NCBI RefSeq assembly: GCF_009801115.1
Contig: NZ_VTOL01000001.1
Coordinates: 620,001-684,000, forward strand
DNA length: 64,000 nt
From: Dyadobacter sp. 3J3
Lineage (GTDB): Bacteria > Bacteroidota > Bacteroidia > Cytophagales > Spirosomataceae
Direction of reading: 5' to 3'
Made by a program: the position numbers and the translations under genes. The notes under the pieces were generated by a model. That model saw nothing but the letters and a program-made list of their open reading frames with translations. It was not told the origin of the DNA and ran no database searches. Shown piece after piece: positions 1-7,488 of the stretch (its first letter is position 1; each line of letters starts with the position of its first letter).

Positions 1-86
1 GGCTCCTCTGCCCCTTGCCCGATTGTCCATTTGATGAAGTGTAAAAATGTTTTCAGAATTTCAATCCTGCCAGCTTAATAAAAAGA

Positions 87-120
87 AAAGGGAATAGGGT
101 TTTATTACGCTATTCCCTTT
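87..120 (-). terminator. Hairpin terminator after the M42 peptidase gene
   Basis: Perfect 11-bp arms (87-97 and 110-120) enclose a 12-nt loop. Read on the minus strand, the hairpin is followed by a T-rich stretch (81-86), as expected for an intrinsic terminator of the leftward peptidase gene. Bases 1-86 hold no gene I can support. Confidence 0.7.
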
Positions 121-148
121 CCCAATTCTCTATTCTGTCCGTCAAATA

Positions 149-1219
149 TTATTTTATGTACCTGAAATCTTCATTTCCTTTTAAAGAAAGAAGCACGTCG
201 TACATCAGTTGAATTACATTCTGAACATCATCCTTATGTACCATTTCAACGGTTGTATGCATGTATTTCAAAGGCAGGGAAATCAGTGCAGACGCGATTC
301 CTTCTGTTGAATAAGCAAATGCATCCGTATCCGTACCCGTTGAACGACTTACCGCCTGACGCTGGAATGGGATATTTTTTTCCTCAGCGATATTAATCAA
401 TAGATCACGTACATTATTTTGAACCGCTGGTCCGTAACAAATCACCGGTCCGCTTCCACACTTCAAATCACCCTGTTCTTTTTTGTTATACATCGGCGAC
501 TGCGTATCATGCGTCACATCTGTACAAATCGCAAGATCCGGTTTCAGTCTGCGGGAAATCATTTCTGCACCACGTAAACCAATTTCTTCCTGAACTGCAT
601 TTACGATATAAAGCGTGAAAGGCAGATTTACATTATTTTCATGTAGCATCCGCGCCACTTCCGCAATCATGAAACCACCCATACGGTTATCCAGCGCACG
701 ACCAACGTAAAATTTGTCATTCAATTCATCCAGACCGTCAACAAAAGTTGCCACGGTTCCGACGTGAATACCCATTTCCAAAACTTCATCTTTTTTGGCA
801 GCGCCCACGTCTATGAAAAGCTCATGCACTTTTGGCACCTGGTCTTTTGCAGTGTCACGCACGTGAATGGCCGGCCATCCGAAAACGCCTTTTACAATTC
901 CTTTGGACGTATGCAAATTAACACGCATCGATGGCGCAATAGCAGCATCGGATCCACCATTTCTGCGCACGTGAATATATCCGTCATCCGAAATATAATT
1001 TACAAACCAGGAAATTTCATCGGAATGCGCTTCGATAACAACTTTGTAATCCTGTCCACCGCCGATGACACCAACAGCCGTTCCATAGACATCGATAATT
1101 TGTTCTTCAATATAAGGCTTGATATAATCCAGCCAGATCTGCTGTCCGGATGCTTCAAAACCCGTTGGAGAAGCGTTGTTCAGGTATTTGTATAAAAACG
1201 ATTTACTTTCTTCAGTCAT
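149..1219 (-). CDS. M42 family metallopeptidase (aminopeptidase / endoglucanase-M family)
   Basis: 356 aa, the usual length for peptidase family M42: cytosolic di-metal aminopeptidases that form large tetrahedral particles and trim peptides, often misannotated as endo-1,4-glucanases. The metal-binding signatures appear in family order: H65 and D67 in AHSDE, the bridging Asp in GRALDNRMGG near residue 178, the Glu pair in VQEEIGLRG near 212, the Asp in CTDVTHD near 234, and a late His in YMHTT near 321. There is no signal peptide, so it is cytoplasmic. The ATG start at 1219 fits the normal N-terminus (a short helix, then SPTGFE). It is a single gene with its own terminator hairpin at 87-120. 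The exact peptide specificity cannot be read from the sequence. Confidence 0.93.
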   Translation of the reverse strand: MTEESKSFLYKYLNNASPTGFEASGQQIWLDYIKPYIEEQIIDVYGTAVGVIGGGQDYKVVIEAHSDEISWFVNYISDDGYIHVRRNGGSDAAIAPSMRVNLHTSKGIVKGVFGWPAIHVRDTAKDQVPKVHELFIDVGAAKKDEVLEMGIHVGTVATFVDGLDELNDKFYVGRALDNRMGGFMIAEVARMLHENNVNLPFTLYIVNAVQEEIGLRGAEMISRRLKPDLAICTDVTHDTQSPMYNKKEQGDLKCGSGPVICYGPAVQNNVRDLLINIAEEKNIPFQRQAVSRSTGTDTDAFAYSTEGIASALISLPLKYMHTTVEMVHKDDVQNVIQLMYDVLLSLKGNEDFRYIK

Positions 1220-1272
1220 ACTAATTTAATTGAAATGTGTAATCACTTTGTATTTGCCGGGTTATTTTTTTG

Positions 1273-1596
1273 TCATAAATACTTTAAAAATGCCCAGAAT
1301 TTCCGGTTCACAAGATATTCAAATTCGCGCTCATTAGCATAAGCTTCGCGCTCAAAAGAAATATTAAGATAAGCCAGATATAGATTTCGGTATTGAATAA
1401 GCCGGATCAGATATTCAAGAAAATACCAAATATAAAAAGGCAGCAAACCCATTTCGAGCTGCTGCTTCAAATGAATGGTTTCATGGAATAAAAGTACTTT
1501 CCCAGGCGTTTTAGACCTTAAAAATATAAAAGGAAAAATGGCCATACCATCCACCCATAGGAATGAAAATGTAAGCAAATATCCTTTAAATCTCAT
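1273..1596 (-). CDS. Small membrane-associated protein with an HExxH zinc motif
   Basis: 107 aa from the ATG at 1596. The frame stays open upstream to a possible start at 1704, but that stretch runs through the greA terminator hairpin (1630-1681) and has no protein-like character, so the shorter form is preferred. The protein has HETIH at residues 38-42, a hydrophobic stretch around 50-68 (LLPFYIWYFLEYLIRL), and a Glu-rich FEREAYANE segment at 81-89. HExxH plus a downstream Glu is the ligand pattern of zincin metallopeptidases, so this may be a very small membrane-linked zinc peptidase. That is an inference; proteins of this type in Bacteroidota are usually left as hypothetical. Confidence 0.6.
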   Translation of the reverse strand: MRFKGYLLTFSFLWVDGMAIFPFIFLRSKTPGKVLLFHETIHLKQQLEMGLLPFYIWYFLEYLIRLIQYRNLYLAYLNISFEREAYANEREFEYLVNRKFWAFLKYL

Positions 1597-1629
1597 ATCG
1601 GTTTTTTTAATCTTAACCCAATAATAAAT

Positions 1630-1681
1630 AAAAAATGTTGAATTAGTGAATGAATAAACATTCAGCAATTCAACATTTTTT
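1630..1681 (-). terminator. Terminator of greA
   Basis: Perfect 15-bp arms (1630-1644 and 1667-1681) with a nested second hairpin (TGAATG at 47-52, CATTCA at 59-64). On both strands the outer arm ends in a T run. It lies just after the greA stop and can act in both directions. Confidence 0.85.
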
Positions 1682-1728
1682 TTATTGATATTTTTTAGAA
1701 ACAAAGTATAAAACCGCTTTGTCTAAGA

Positions 1729-2214
1729 TCAGGATTCACTAAAACGGCTGATATCCAAAACTTCAAATTCCATCATCCCGGCGGGTACTTTAATCTCGGT
1801 TGTTTCACCCACTTTTTTACCCAAAAGACCTTTTCCAATCGGCGAGCCGACAGAAATTTTTCCGGTTTTTAAATCAGCTTCTTCTTCGGAAACAAGCGTA
1901 TATGTTACTTCAATACCGTTTTTACGGTTTTTGATTTTCACTTTGGATAAAATTGCAACCTGTGAATTATCAATCGATGACTCATCGATCACACGTGCAT
2001 TTGACATGATTTCTTCCAGCTTGGCAATTTTCATTTCATGCATTCCCTGTGCATCTTTCGCCGCATCATATTCTGCATTTTCACTCAAATCACCTTTGTC
2101 CCGCGCTTCTGCAATTTGTCCGGCAATAGCAGTACGGCCTTTGGTTTTCATATCATTCAACTCATTTTTCAGCTTGTTTAATCCTTCTTCGGTATAGTAT
2201 GAAATTTTAGCCAT
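1729..2214 (-). CDS. greA: Transcription elongation factor GreA
   Basis: 161 aa, close to the family norm. GreA binds RNA polymerase, inserts its coiled coil into the secondary channel and stimulates cleavage of backtracked RNA. The N-terminal coiled-coil half (residues 1-75) carries the Gre signature ARDKGDLSENAEYDAAKD, including the acidic tip residues. The C-terminal half is the globular FKBP-like domain, with VGSPIGKGLLGKKVGE near residues 123-138. The ATG start at 2214 gives the normal N-terminus (MAKISYYTEEGLNKLKNEL). The gene is monocistronic with a strong terminator at 1630-1681. A promoter and an upstream terminator on the same strand (2264-2423) suggest a leader RNA or an attenuated promoter. 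Confidence 0.97.
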   Translation of the reverse strand: MAKISYYTEEGLNKLKNELNDMKTKGRTAIAGQIAEARDKGDLSENAEYDAAKDAQGMHEMKIAKLEEIMSNARVIDESSIDNSQVAILSKVKIKNRKNGIEVTYTLVSEEEADLKTGKISVGSPIGKGLLGKKVGETTEIKVPAGMMEFEVLDISRFSES

Positions 2215-2263
2215 GACTTAGTTATGTTTAAATATTCTTAAATTTTTAATTGGTGGTTGGGGT

Positions 2264-2292
2264 AAAAAAAAAGAACGGTTCAGAGACCGTCC
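2264..2292 (-). terminator. Intrinsic terminator between the fmt and greA starts
   Basis: On the minus strand the stem GGACGGT / ACCGTTC (one G-U pair) with loop CTCTGA is followed directly by nine T residues. It lies upstream, not downstream, of greA, so it ends a short transcript rather than a gene visible here. Confidence 0.65.
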
Positions 2293-2388
2293 TACAAGAG
2301 TTTGTTATAACCCATAGTAGAGGACTAGAAAACCTTAGCTTTTCGACAGCAATTTCTTTTTATCTTTTCCATTGTTTTTTAATATGAA
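2264..2388 (-). ncRNA. Candidate small RNA or attenuated leader upstream of greA
   Basis: On the minus strand a consensus Bacteroidota promoter (2392-2423) is followed about 95 bases later by a hairpin with 7-bp arms, a 6-nt loop and nine U residues (2264-2292). The interval has further potential pairing (GAAAA with TTTTC; TCCT-CTAC with GTAGGA) and no convincing reading frame. The transcript would be about 120-125 nt and would end about 50 nt before the greA start. It could be an independent sRNA, or a greA leader in which termination regulates read-through. I do not recognise it as a known RNA family. Confidence 0.45.
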
Positions 2389-2391
2389 CGA

Positions 2392-2423
2392 CAAAAATAG
2401 CAATATTTGTAAATGGTAACAAA
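2392..2423 (-). promoter_or_regulatory. Bacteroidota-type promoter (minus strand)
   Basis: On the minus strand TTTG (2420-2423) is separated by 20 bases from TATTTTTG (2392-2399), which matches the TTTG / TAxxTTTG consensus of the Bacteroidota housekeeping sigma factor. Transcription would begin near 2386-2389 and run towards greA. Confidence 0.55.
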
Positions 2424-2450
2424 CCAAATTGTTAAAAGCAGATACAATCC

Positions 2451-3371
2451 ATGCCTGATAAATTAAGAATCATTTTTATGGGGACGCCAGAATTTGCTGT
2501 CCAAAGTTTAAGAAGTCTGGTAGAGAGCAATTCTAATGTAATTGCTGTAATTACCGTGCCAGATAAACCTGCCGGACGTGGACAAAAACAGATGTCATCC
2601 CCTGTCAAAATATATGCAGAAGAACAGGGAATCCCGGTTCTTCAACCAGAAAAACTCAAAAATCCCGAGTTTATTGCTCAATTAAAGTCATTAAATGCAG
2701 ATTTGCAAGTGGTGGTTGCATTTAGGATGCTGCCGGAAATTGTATGGAGTATGCCAAAATATGGCACATTTAATTTACATGGCTCTTTATTACCGCAATA
2801 TCGCGGTGCAGCACCAATCAACTGGGCTGTCATAAATGGTGAAACGGAATCCGGTGTCACTACTTTTTTTATTGAAAAAGAAATCGATACCGGGAAAATC
2901 ATTTTCCAGGAAAGAGATCCAATTACCCCTGACGACGATGCAGGTTCTGTTTATGAAAGATTAATGCACATTGGTGGAAAACTCGTTGTCAAAACAGTTC
3001 AGGCAATTGAAGAAGGTATTTATCCGCAGGAGCCGCAGGATGAATCGAAAGAAATAAAAATGGCTCCGAAAATTTTCAGGGAAACCTGTGAAATTGACTG
3101 GACGCTACCTGCTGAAAAAATCTTTAATTTCGTCAGAGGACTTTCGCCATATCCGGCAGCATGGACGATTTTGAATAGTCTATCGTGCAAGATTTTCAAG
3201 ACAAGTATAACCGAAGATTCCAGCGAGGGAAATCCGGGAGAATTTAAGACGGACCATAAAACGTTTTTACATTTCAGGGCCGGGGATGTTTGGTTGGCAG
3301 TAGAGGTTTTACAATTGGAAGGAAAGAAGAAATTGGAAGTTGGGGATTTTTTGAGAGGGGCCAAATTGTAA
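2451..3371 (+). CDS. fmt: Methionyl-tRNA formyltransferase
   Basis: 306 aa. The enzyme transfers a formyl group from 10-formyl-tetrahydrofolate to Met-tRNA(fMet) for translation initiation. The N-terminal Rossmann-like formyltransferase domain begins with FMGTPEFAVQSL (about residues 9-20). The catalytic FNLHGSLLPQYRGAAP (about 107-122) supplies the Asn and His, and EKEIDTG (about 142-148) supplies the Asp. The C-terminal OB-like tRNA-binding domain begins near residue 205. ATG at 2451 gives the expected start. The gene is divergent from greA across 236 bp. Folate-dependent fmt lies near folA, a loose functional link, although a repeat array separates them. Confidence 0.97.
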   Translation: MPDKLRIIFMGTPEFAVQSLRSLVESNSNVIAVITVPDKPAGRGQKQMSSPVKIYAEEQGIPVLQPEKLKNPEFIAQLKSLNADLQVVVAFRMLPEIVWSMPKYGTFNLHGSLLPQYRGAAPINWAVINGETESGVTTFFIEKEIDTGKIIFQERDPITPDDDAGSVYERLMHIGGKLVVKTVQAIEEGIYPQEPQDESKEIKMAPKIFRETCEIDWTLPAEKIFNFVRGLSPYPAAWTILNSLSCKIFKTSITEDSSEGNPGEFKTDHKTFLHFRAGDVWLAVEVLQLEGKKKLEVGDFLRGAKL

Positions 3372-3407
3372 GACATTTTTGATTAAAATGGTTTAGTTGA
3401 GGATTAA

Positions 3408-3483
3408 TATTCCGGTGCGCTGCACCTTGTCGATAAATCGGGGTTAATTGCTAATTCTACAAATATTTCGGTGCTCTGCACCT
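3408..3483. repeat. Inverted copies of the GGTGCAGAGCACC palindromic element
   Basis: Two reverse-oriented, partly degenerate copies of the palindromic core found in the tandem array just downstream: CCGGTGCGCTGCACC near 3412-3426, and a better copy with flank (ATTTCGGTGCTCTGCACC) near 3465-3482. Being opposite in orientation to the array, they could base-pair with it over about 25 nt in single-stranded form. Confidence 0.75.
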
Positions 3484-3500
3484 GTTCAACGATATGTCTA

Positions 3501-3834
3501 ACACCGTAATATTTGTTGCACTAAAATTCAAAAAATCCGAAACCCAAGGTGCAGAGCACCGAAATATTTGTAGCAACAAAATTTATAAAATCCGAAACCC
3601 AAGGTGCAGAGCACCGAAATATTTGTAGCAACAAAATTTATAAAATCCGAAATCCAAGGTGCAGAGCACCGAAATATTTGTAGCAACAAAATTTATAAAA
3701 ATCCGAAATCCAAGGTGCAGAGCACCGAAATATTTGTAGCAACAAAATTTATAATATCCGAAACCCAAGGTGCAGAGCACCGAAATATTTGTAGCAACAA
3801 AATTTATAAAAATCCAAAATCCTGGGTGCAGAGG
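3501..3834. repeat. 55-bp tandem repeat array (about six units) between fmt and folA
   Basis: Units begin at 3546, 3601, 3656, 3712 and 3767, giving spacings of 55, 55, 56 and 55 bp. A degenerate unit precedes them (about 3501-3545) and a broken one follows (from 3823). Each unit starts with a palindrome, AAGGTGCAGAGCACCG, followed by AAATATTTGTAGCAAC and an A/T-rich tail ending ATCCGAAACCC. The sequence is nearly identical between units, so there are no unique spacers. The open frames through it on both strands come only from the repeat and are not genes. This fills most of the 539-bp gap before folA. Confidence 0.92.
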
Positions 3835-3910
3835 AATCCTATAATAAACCTCTTTCAGCCCAACAACCTATTTTTTAACATTTCTAATAAATCTTTACGA
3901 TTTCAAATAA

Positions 3911-4402
3911 ATGCTTCTTTCCATCATTGTTGCTGTTTCCAAAAACGGCGTAATAGGATTAAATAACCAACTGATCTGGCGTTTGCCGGATGATCTTAAA
4001 CGGTTTAAAAAACTAACCCTTGGCCATCCAATGATCATGGGCAGAAAAACCTTTGAGTCTATTGGAAAACCACTTCCGGGCCGACAATCCATTATCATAA
4101 CCCGTGACAAAAATTTTACTTTTGAAGGTACTATTGTCGTACATTCTTTGGATGAAGCAATTGAAGAAGCGAGAAATACAGGAACGAATGAGGCCTTTAT
4201 AATTGGTGGAGGTGATATTTATAATCAGGTTCAGAATACTACTGATAACTTGTATATAACAGAAGTGCACACTGAAACTGAGGGTGATACATTTTTCAAT
4301 ATAGAAAATCCTGAGTTATGGAAAGAATCAGAGCGAACACGTCATGATCAGGATGAGAAGCATCCGTTTTCTTTTGACTTTGTTGATATGATCAGGAAAT
4401 AA
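3911..4402 (+). CDS. folA: Dihydrofolate reductase
   Basis: 163 aa, typical of bacterial DHFR, which reduces dihydrofolate to tetrahydrofolate with NADPH and is the target of trimethoprim. The N-terminus carries the substrate and Met20-loop region VAVSKNGVIGLNNQLIWRLP (about residues 7-26), with the catalytic acid at D28, equivalent to E. coli Asp27. GHPMIMGRKTFESIGKPLPGR (about 38-58) is the NADPH-binding segment and FIIGGGDIY (about 97-105) is the second cofactor loop. The ATG start at 3911 matches the family. The gene sits alone after the repeat array, so its promoter must lie in or just after the repeats (3835-3910). Confidence 0.97.
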   Translation: MLLSIIVAVSKNGVIGLNNQLIWRLPDDLKRFKKLTLGHPMIMGRKTFESIGKPLPGRQSIIITRDKNFTFEGTIVVHSLDEAIEEARNTGTNEAFIIGGGDIYNQVQNTTDNLYITEVHTETEGDTFFNIENPELWKESERTRHDQDEKHPFSFDFVDMIRK

Positions 4403-4502
4403 ATGATCATCAGCCAATTAGACATAATAGAAGTATACTATTGAATGATAGAAGAAATTCGTTAATCTGTTCATACCGTTAAAATTCGTTATAAAAATAC
4501 TG

Positions 4503-4510
4503 TAAATTTG
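4503..4510 (+). promoter_or_regulatory. Possible -7 promoter element before the esterase gene
   Basis: TAAATTTG matches TAxxTTTG, 33 bases upstream of the esterase ATG. No clear TTTG lies at the proper distance upstream, so this is only half of the consensus. Confidence 0.35.
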
Positions 4511-4542
4511 ACACTTATATCGACCTCAGTGTTATTAACAGA

Positions 4543-5649
4543 ATGCTTAAAGAAATAGATACGTTACAAGAAATAATAACTCTAACGTTAACTACACCAA
4601 ATACAGACGATCGCCCCATTTTCATAACAGGTCCTTTTTGTAAATGGTTGCCGGATCTACCTGATTATCAGATGACAAAAGTGGCTCCCGGGCGCTACAC
4701 TTTTCAGTTCCCCATAGATATTGATTTTGAATTCCCTCTGGAATATAAGTATACCCGCGGCGGCTGGGACCAGGTAGAGCTGGATCGTTATGGCCAGCCA
4801 TATGCCAACCGTTTTATTACCGAAGATGAAAAAAATATCACTGATTATGTGATTAGATGGCAGACAGATCAATCGAAAAAATTGGACTTGATCCCCATTG
4901 TTGAGGTACTGTCCGAGACATTTGAAATTCCCCAGTTACACAGAGAACGCCGCGTTCATGTTTTGTTGCCGCACGATTATTACGAGCAGCCGGATCGCCG
5001 TTATCCTGTTTTATATATGACGGACGCGCAGAATCTTTTTGGCCAAGGTTCACCTTACGGAAACTGGGAAATTGATCGAAAACTGGCCCAACTAGCCGGA
5101 GAAGATAAAGCAAATGTGATCATTGTAGCCATTGATCATGGCGGAGACGAACGTGTCCAGGAATTTTCGCCTTACGACAATCCGAATCTTGGAAAGGGTT
5201 TAGGGAATCTTTTTTTGAAATTTGTTACTGAAACATTAAAAAAACATATTGATGAAAAGTACAGAACATTACCTGACCGCCTGAATACGGGTATGGGTGG
5301 AAGTTCTGTTGGTGGATTACTGAGTTTGTATGCGGCTTTAATGTATCCGAATATTTTCGGCAGACTGATGATTTTCTCGCCATCGCTTTGGATATCACGT
5401 AAGATCTATTTTGACGCCATTCACTTTTTCGAACCTTTTGAGACGCGAATTTATTTATACGGTGGCGGTAAAGAAGGCTCAGAAATGATACCGAATATTC
5501 AAAAACTACAAGAAACACTTGTTAACCAGGGATTTGGTTACAGCCGTGTTAAAATTAAAACATCTTTGAATGAAAAAGGGACACATTCAGAAAGCTGCTG
5601 GGGAGAAGAATTTCCCAAGGCTTTCAAGTGGCTCTATTTTGGAGAATAA
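4543..5649 (+). CDS. Alpha/beta-hydrolase esterase with an N-terminal CBM-like domain
   Basis: 368 aa with no signal peptide. Residues 1 to about 115 look like a starch-binding / CBM20-CBM48-type beta-sandwich (IFITGPFCKWLPDL, FEFPLEYKYTRGGWDQVELD). From about 125 on it is a putative esterase of the enterochelin-esterase / esterase D group: VHVLLPHDYYEQPDRRYPVL, then the nucleophile elbow GGSSVGG with its Ser near residue 253, and a late His in THSESCWGEEFPKA near 350. The family cleaves ester bonds of small acyl or siderophore-type substrates; the actual substrate cannot be told. The ATG at 4543 leaves a complete first domain. It faces hslU across a shared bidirectional terminator. Confidence 0.8.
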   Translation: MLKEIDTLQEIITLTLTTPNTDDRPIFITGPFCKWLPDLPDYQMTKVAPGRYTFQFPIDIDFEFPLEYKYTRGGWDQVELDRYGQPYANRFITEDEKNITDYVIRWQTDQSKKLDLIPIVEVLSETFEIPQLHRERRVHVLLPHDYYEQPDRRYPVLYMTDAQNLFGQGSPYGNWEIDRKLAQLAGEDKANVIIVAIDHGGDERVQEFSPYDNPNLGKGLGNLFLKFVTETLKKHIDEKYRTLPDRLNTGMGGSSVGGLLSLYAALMYPNIFGRLMIFSPSLWISRKIYFDAIHFFEPFETRIYLYGGGKEGSEMIPNIQKLQETLVNQGFGYSRVKIKTSLNEKGTHSESCWGEEFPKAFKWLYFGE

Positions 5650-5668
5650 GATTTTATCCTTAAATGAA

Positions 5669-5709
5669 AATGTCCCTGACCGAAGCAATAATTTTCGATC
5701 AGGGACATT
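5669..5709. terminator. Bidirectional terminator between the esterase gene and hslU
   Basis: Arms at 5669-5684 and 5694-5709 pair over 16 positions with one mismatch, around a 9-nt loop. A/T-rich ends lie on both sides, between two convergent genes. Confidence 0.8.
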
Positions 5710-5725
5710 TATGTTTTCAAATCAT

Positions 5726-7126
5726 TTATAAAATAAACTGGCTCAAATCTCTGTTTTTTACCATGTGAGATAATTTTTCGCTCACCATTTCTGCGGTAAC
5801 AATGATCGAAGAATCTGGCCCGATCACATCAGGAATATCAAACATAAAATCATTCAGAAGCAAACTCATTACCGTTTGCAAGCGACGTGCTCCGATATTT
5901 TCAACTTCACTGTTTACTTCAAAAGCAATCCGTGCCATTTCCCGAAGTGCACCATCTTCAAATTGCAGATCCACACCTTCCGCTTCCATCATCGCTTCAT
6001 ATTGTTTTGTCAAAGCGTTTTTCGGCGTTTTCAAGATTTGGTAGAAATCACTTTCCGTCAAACTGTTTAATTCCACACGAATTGGAAAACGGCCCTGAAG
6101 CTCAGGAATAAGATCGGATGGCTTCGCAACATGAAAAGCTCCGGCTGCGATGAAAAGAATATGATCTGTATTAATCACACCATGTTTGGTATTAACCGCG
6201 CTTCCTTCTACAATTGGCAAAAGATCCCGTTGTACCCCTTCACGGCTAACATCTGGCCCGCTTCCACCACCAGAGCGGCTTGAAGCAACTTTATCAATTT
6301 CATCAATAAAAATGATTCCCAGATTTTCTGCTTTTTGAATGGCTTCCAGTTTCACTTCGTCCATGTCAATTAGTTTTCCAGCTTCCTCATCCAAAAGAAG
6401 TTTTTTGGCTTCGCCAACGGTAACCTTACGTTTTTTACCACGGCGCGGCACCATATTGCCGATCATTTCCTGAATATTCATCATCGAAACATCGTCCATT
6501 GCTCCACCGATCATACCAACACTTGGCGATTGATTTTGCTGGATTTCAATTTCTATTTTACGTTCGTCAAGTTCTCCGTTTCGGATCTTTTCACGAAAAC
6601 GTTCACGGGTGCGCTGGTTCAACTCATTATCATCTTCCGGAATTACACCATTTGATTCTGTATTTTCAGGTCGTGGTTTTACAACATTATTTCCATGAAT
6701 CGGAGGAATCAGCGCATCCAGAATAATATCTTCAACAGCCTGTTCAGCCTTAATTTTTACTTCTTCTTTCTTCTGAGTTCTCACCATTCCAACAGCCTGC
6801 TCAACAAGATCGCGAACCATACTTTCAACGTCACGACCCACATATCCTACTTCTGTAAACTTGGACGCCTCCACTTTTACAAAAGGTGCGTCCGCTATTT
6901 TTGCCAGACGACGTGCGATTTCAGTTTTACCAACACCCGTGGCTCCTATCATCAGGATATTATTTGGTATTATTTCTTTTTGAATATCCTCAGGACTATT
7001 CATTCGCCTCCATCTGTTACGCAATGCGATAGCGACATTGCGTTTTGCGTCATTTTGTCCGATTATATACTGATCCAGTTCAAAGACAATTTGTCGTGGC
7101 GTAAGGCGGTTCAAGTGTTCAGTCAT
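5726..7126 (-). CDS. hslU: HslU, ATPase subunit of the HslUV protease (ClpY)
   Basis: 466 aa. HslU is the AAA+ unfoldase that feeds substrates to the HslV peptidase. Seen: N-terminal LTPRQIVFELDQYIIGQNDAK, Walker A GATGVGKT at residues 61-68, an inserted I-domain (about 110-240, including the ARG/GAMDD region), Walker B IIFIDEID near 270, and a sensor and C-terminal helical domain ending in LSQFIL, the C-terminal tail that docks into HslV. Length and motifs are normal. No hslV gene lies next to it; if present, it is outside this window. The start is ATG at 7126. Confidence 0.96.
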   Translation of the reverse strand: MTEHLNRLTPRQIVFELDQYIIGQNDAKRNVAIALRNRWRRMNSPEDIQKEIIPNNILMIGATGVGKTEIARRLAKIADAPFVKVEASKFTEVGYVGRDVESMVRDLVEQAVGMVRTQKKEEVKIKAEQAVEDIILDALIPPIHGNNVVKPRPENTESNGVIPEDDNELNQRTRERFREKIRNGELDERKIEIEIQQNQSPSVGMIGGAMDDVSMMNIQEMIGNMVPRRGKKRKVTVGEAKKLLLDEEAGKLIDMDEVKLEAIQKAENLGIIFIDEIDKVASSRSGGGSGPDVSREGVQRDLLPIVEGSAVNTKHGVINTDHILFIAAGAFHVAKPSDLIPELQGRFPIRVELNSLTESDFYQILKTPKNALTKQYEAMMEAEGVDLQFEDGALREMARIAFEVNSEVENIGARRLQTVMSLLLNDFMFDIPDVIGPDSSIIVTAEMVSEKLSHMVKNRDLSQFIL

Positions 7127-7262
7127 AGTGGGATTTATAAAATACTTTTACTAGATAAGCTTAAATCTTTGCTTTAACGAAGAGAAAACCGATTTCTTTT
7201 AAAAAAAGGCCGGATACTGCGTGGCCTAAACGTTTTTGAGCGGGCCTGTAAAATTCTCTCTG

Positions 7263-7270
7263 CAAATATA
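7263..7270 (-). promoter_or_regulatory. Possible -7 element for hslU
   Basis: On the minus strand TATATTTG matches TAxxTTTG, about 130 bases upstream of the hslU start, with no good TTTG partner. The remainder of the 362-bp hslU / GH92 gap (7127-7488) shows nothing else I can name. Confidence 0.3.
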
Positions 7271-7441
7271 TTCCTTCGTTGATATGAGTTTAAAAAAATG
7301 ATACCACAGGTAAATAATTCCTGACGTTCTTTCCACGTAAATCTTTTTAGTAAATTGCCATCCGAAAACGGCGACCCTGATTAAATTAATCCTGTCTATT
7401 CAATCTATTAGGAAAACTAAAAGGATTTAGCGCCTGATCAT

Positions 7442-7449
7442 TATCTTTG
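7442..7449 (+). promoter_or_regulatory. Possible -7 element for the GH92 gene
   Basis: TATCTTTG matches TAxxTTTG and lies 39 bases before the preferred ATG. The -33 position is weak (TTAG). Transcription from here would begin near 7455, after the alternative TTG start at 7447, which supports the ATG at 7489. Confidence 0.4.
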
Positions 7450-7488
7450 TATTACTGCTACCATAAACTCAAAAGGATTTCCCTTAAC

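Noticed and set aside
1-78. End of a plus-strand gene at the left edge
   Set aside because: Short frames close at 42 and 78, but none gives a recognisable protein end; too little sequence to support a gene.
3501-3834. Possible CRISPR array
   Set aside because: The 55-bp units are contiguous and near-identical with no unique spacers, and no cas genes are in the window.
3604-3966. Open frame across the repeat array before folA
   Set aside because: Its translation repeats with the 55-bp unit and it overlaps folA in another frame; it is repeat, not protein.
6695-7177. Plus-strand frame opposite hslU
   Set aside because: Shadow of the conserved hslU coding sequence, with no protein-like features.
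7447-7488. TTG start for the GH92 gene
   Set aside because: It lies at the likely -7 element and puts 14 residues before a clean signal peptide.
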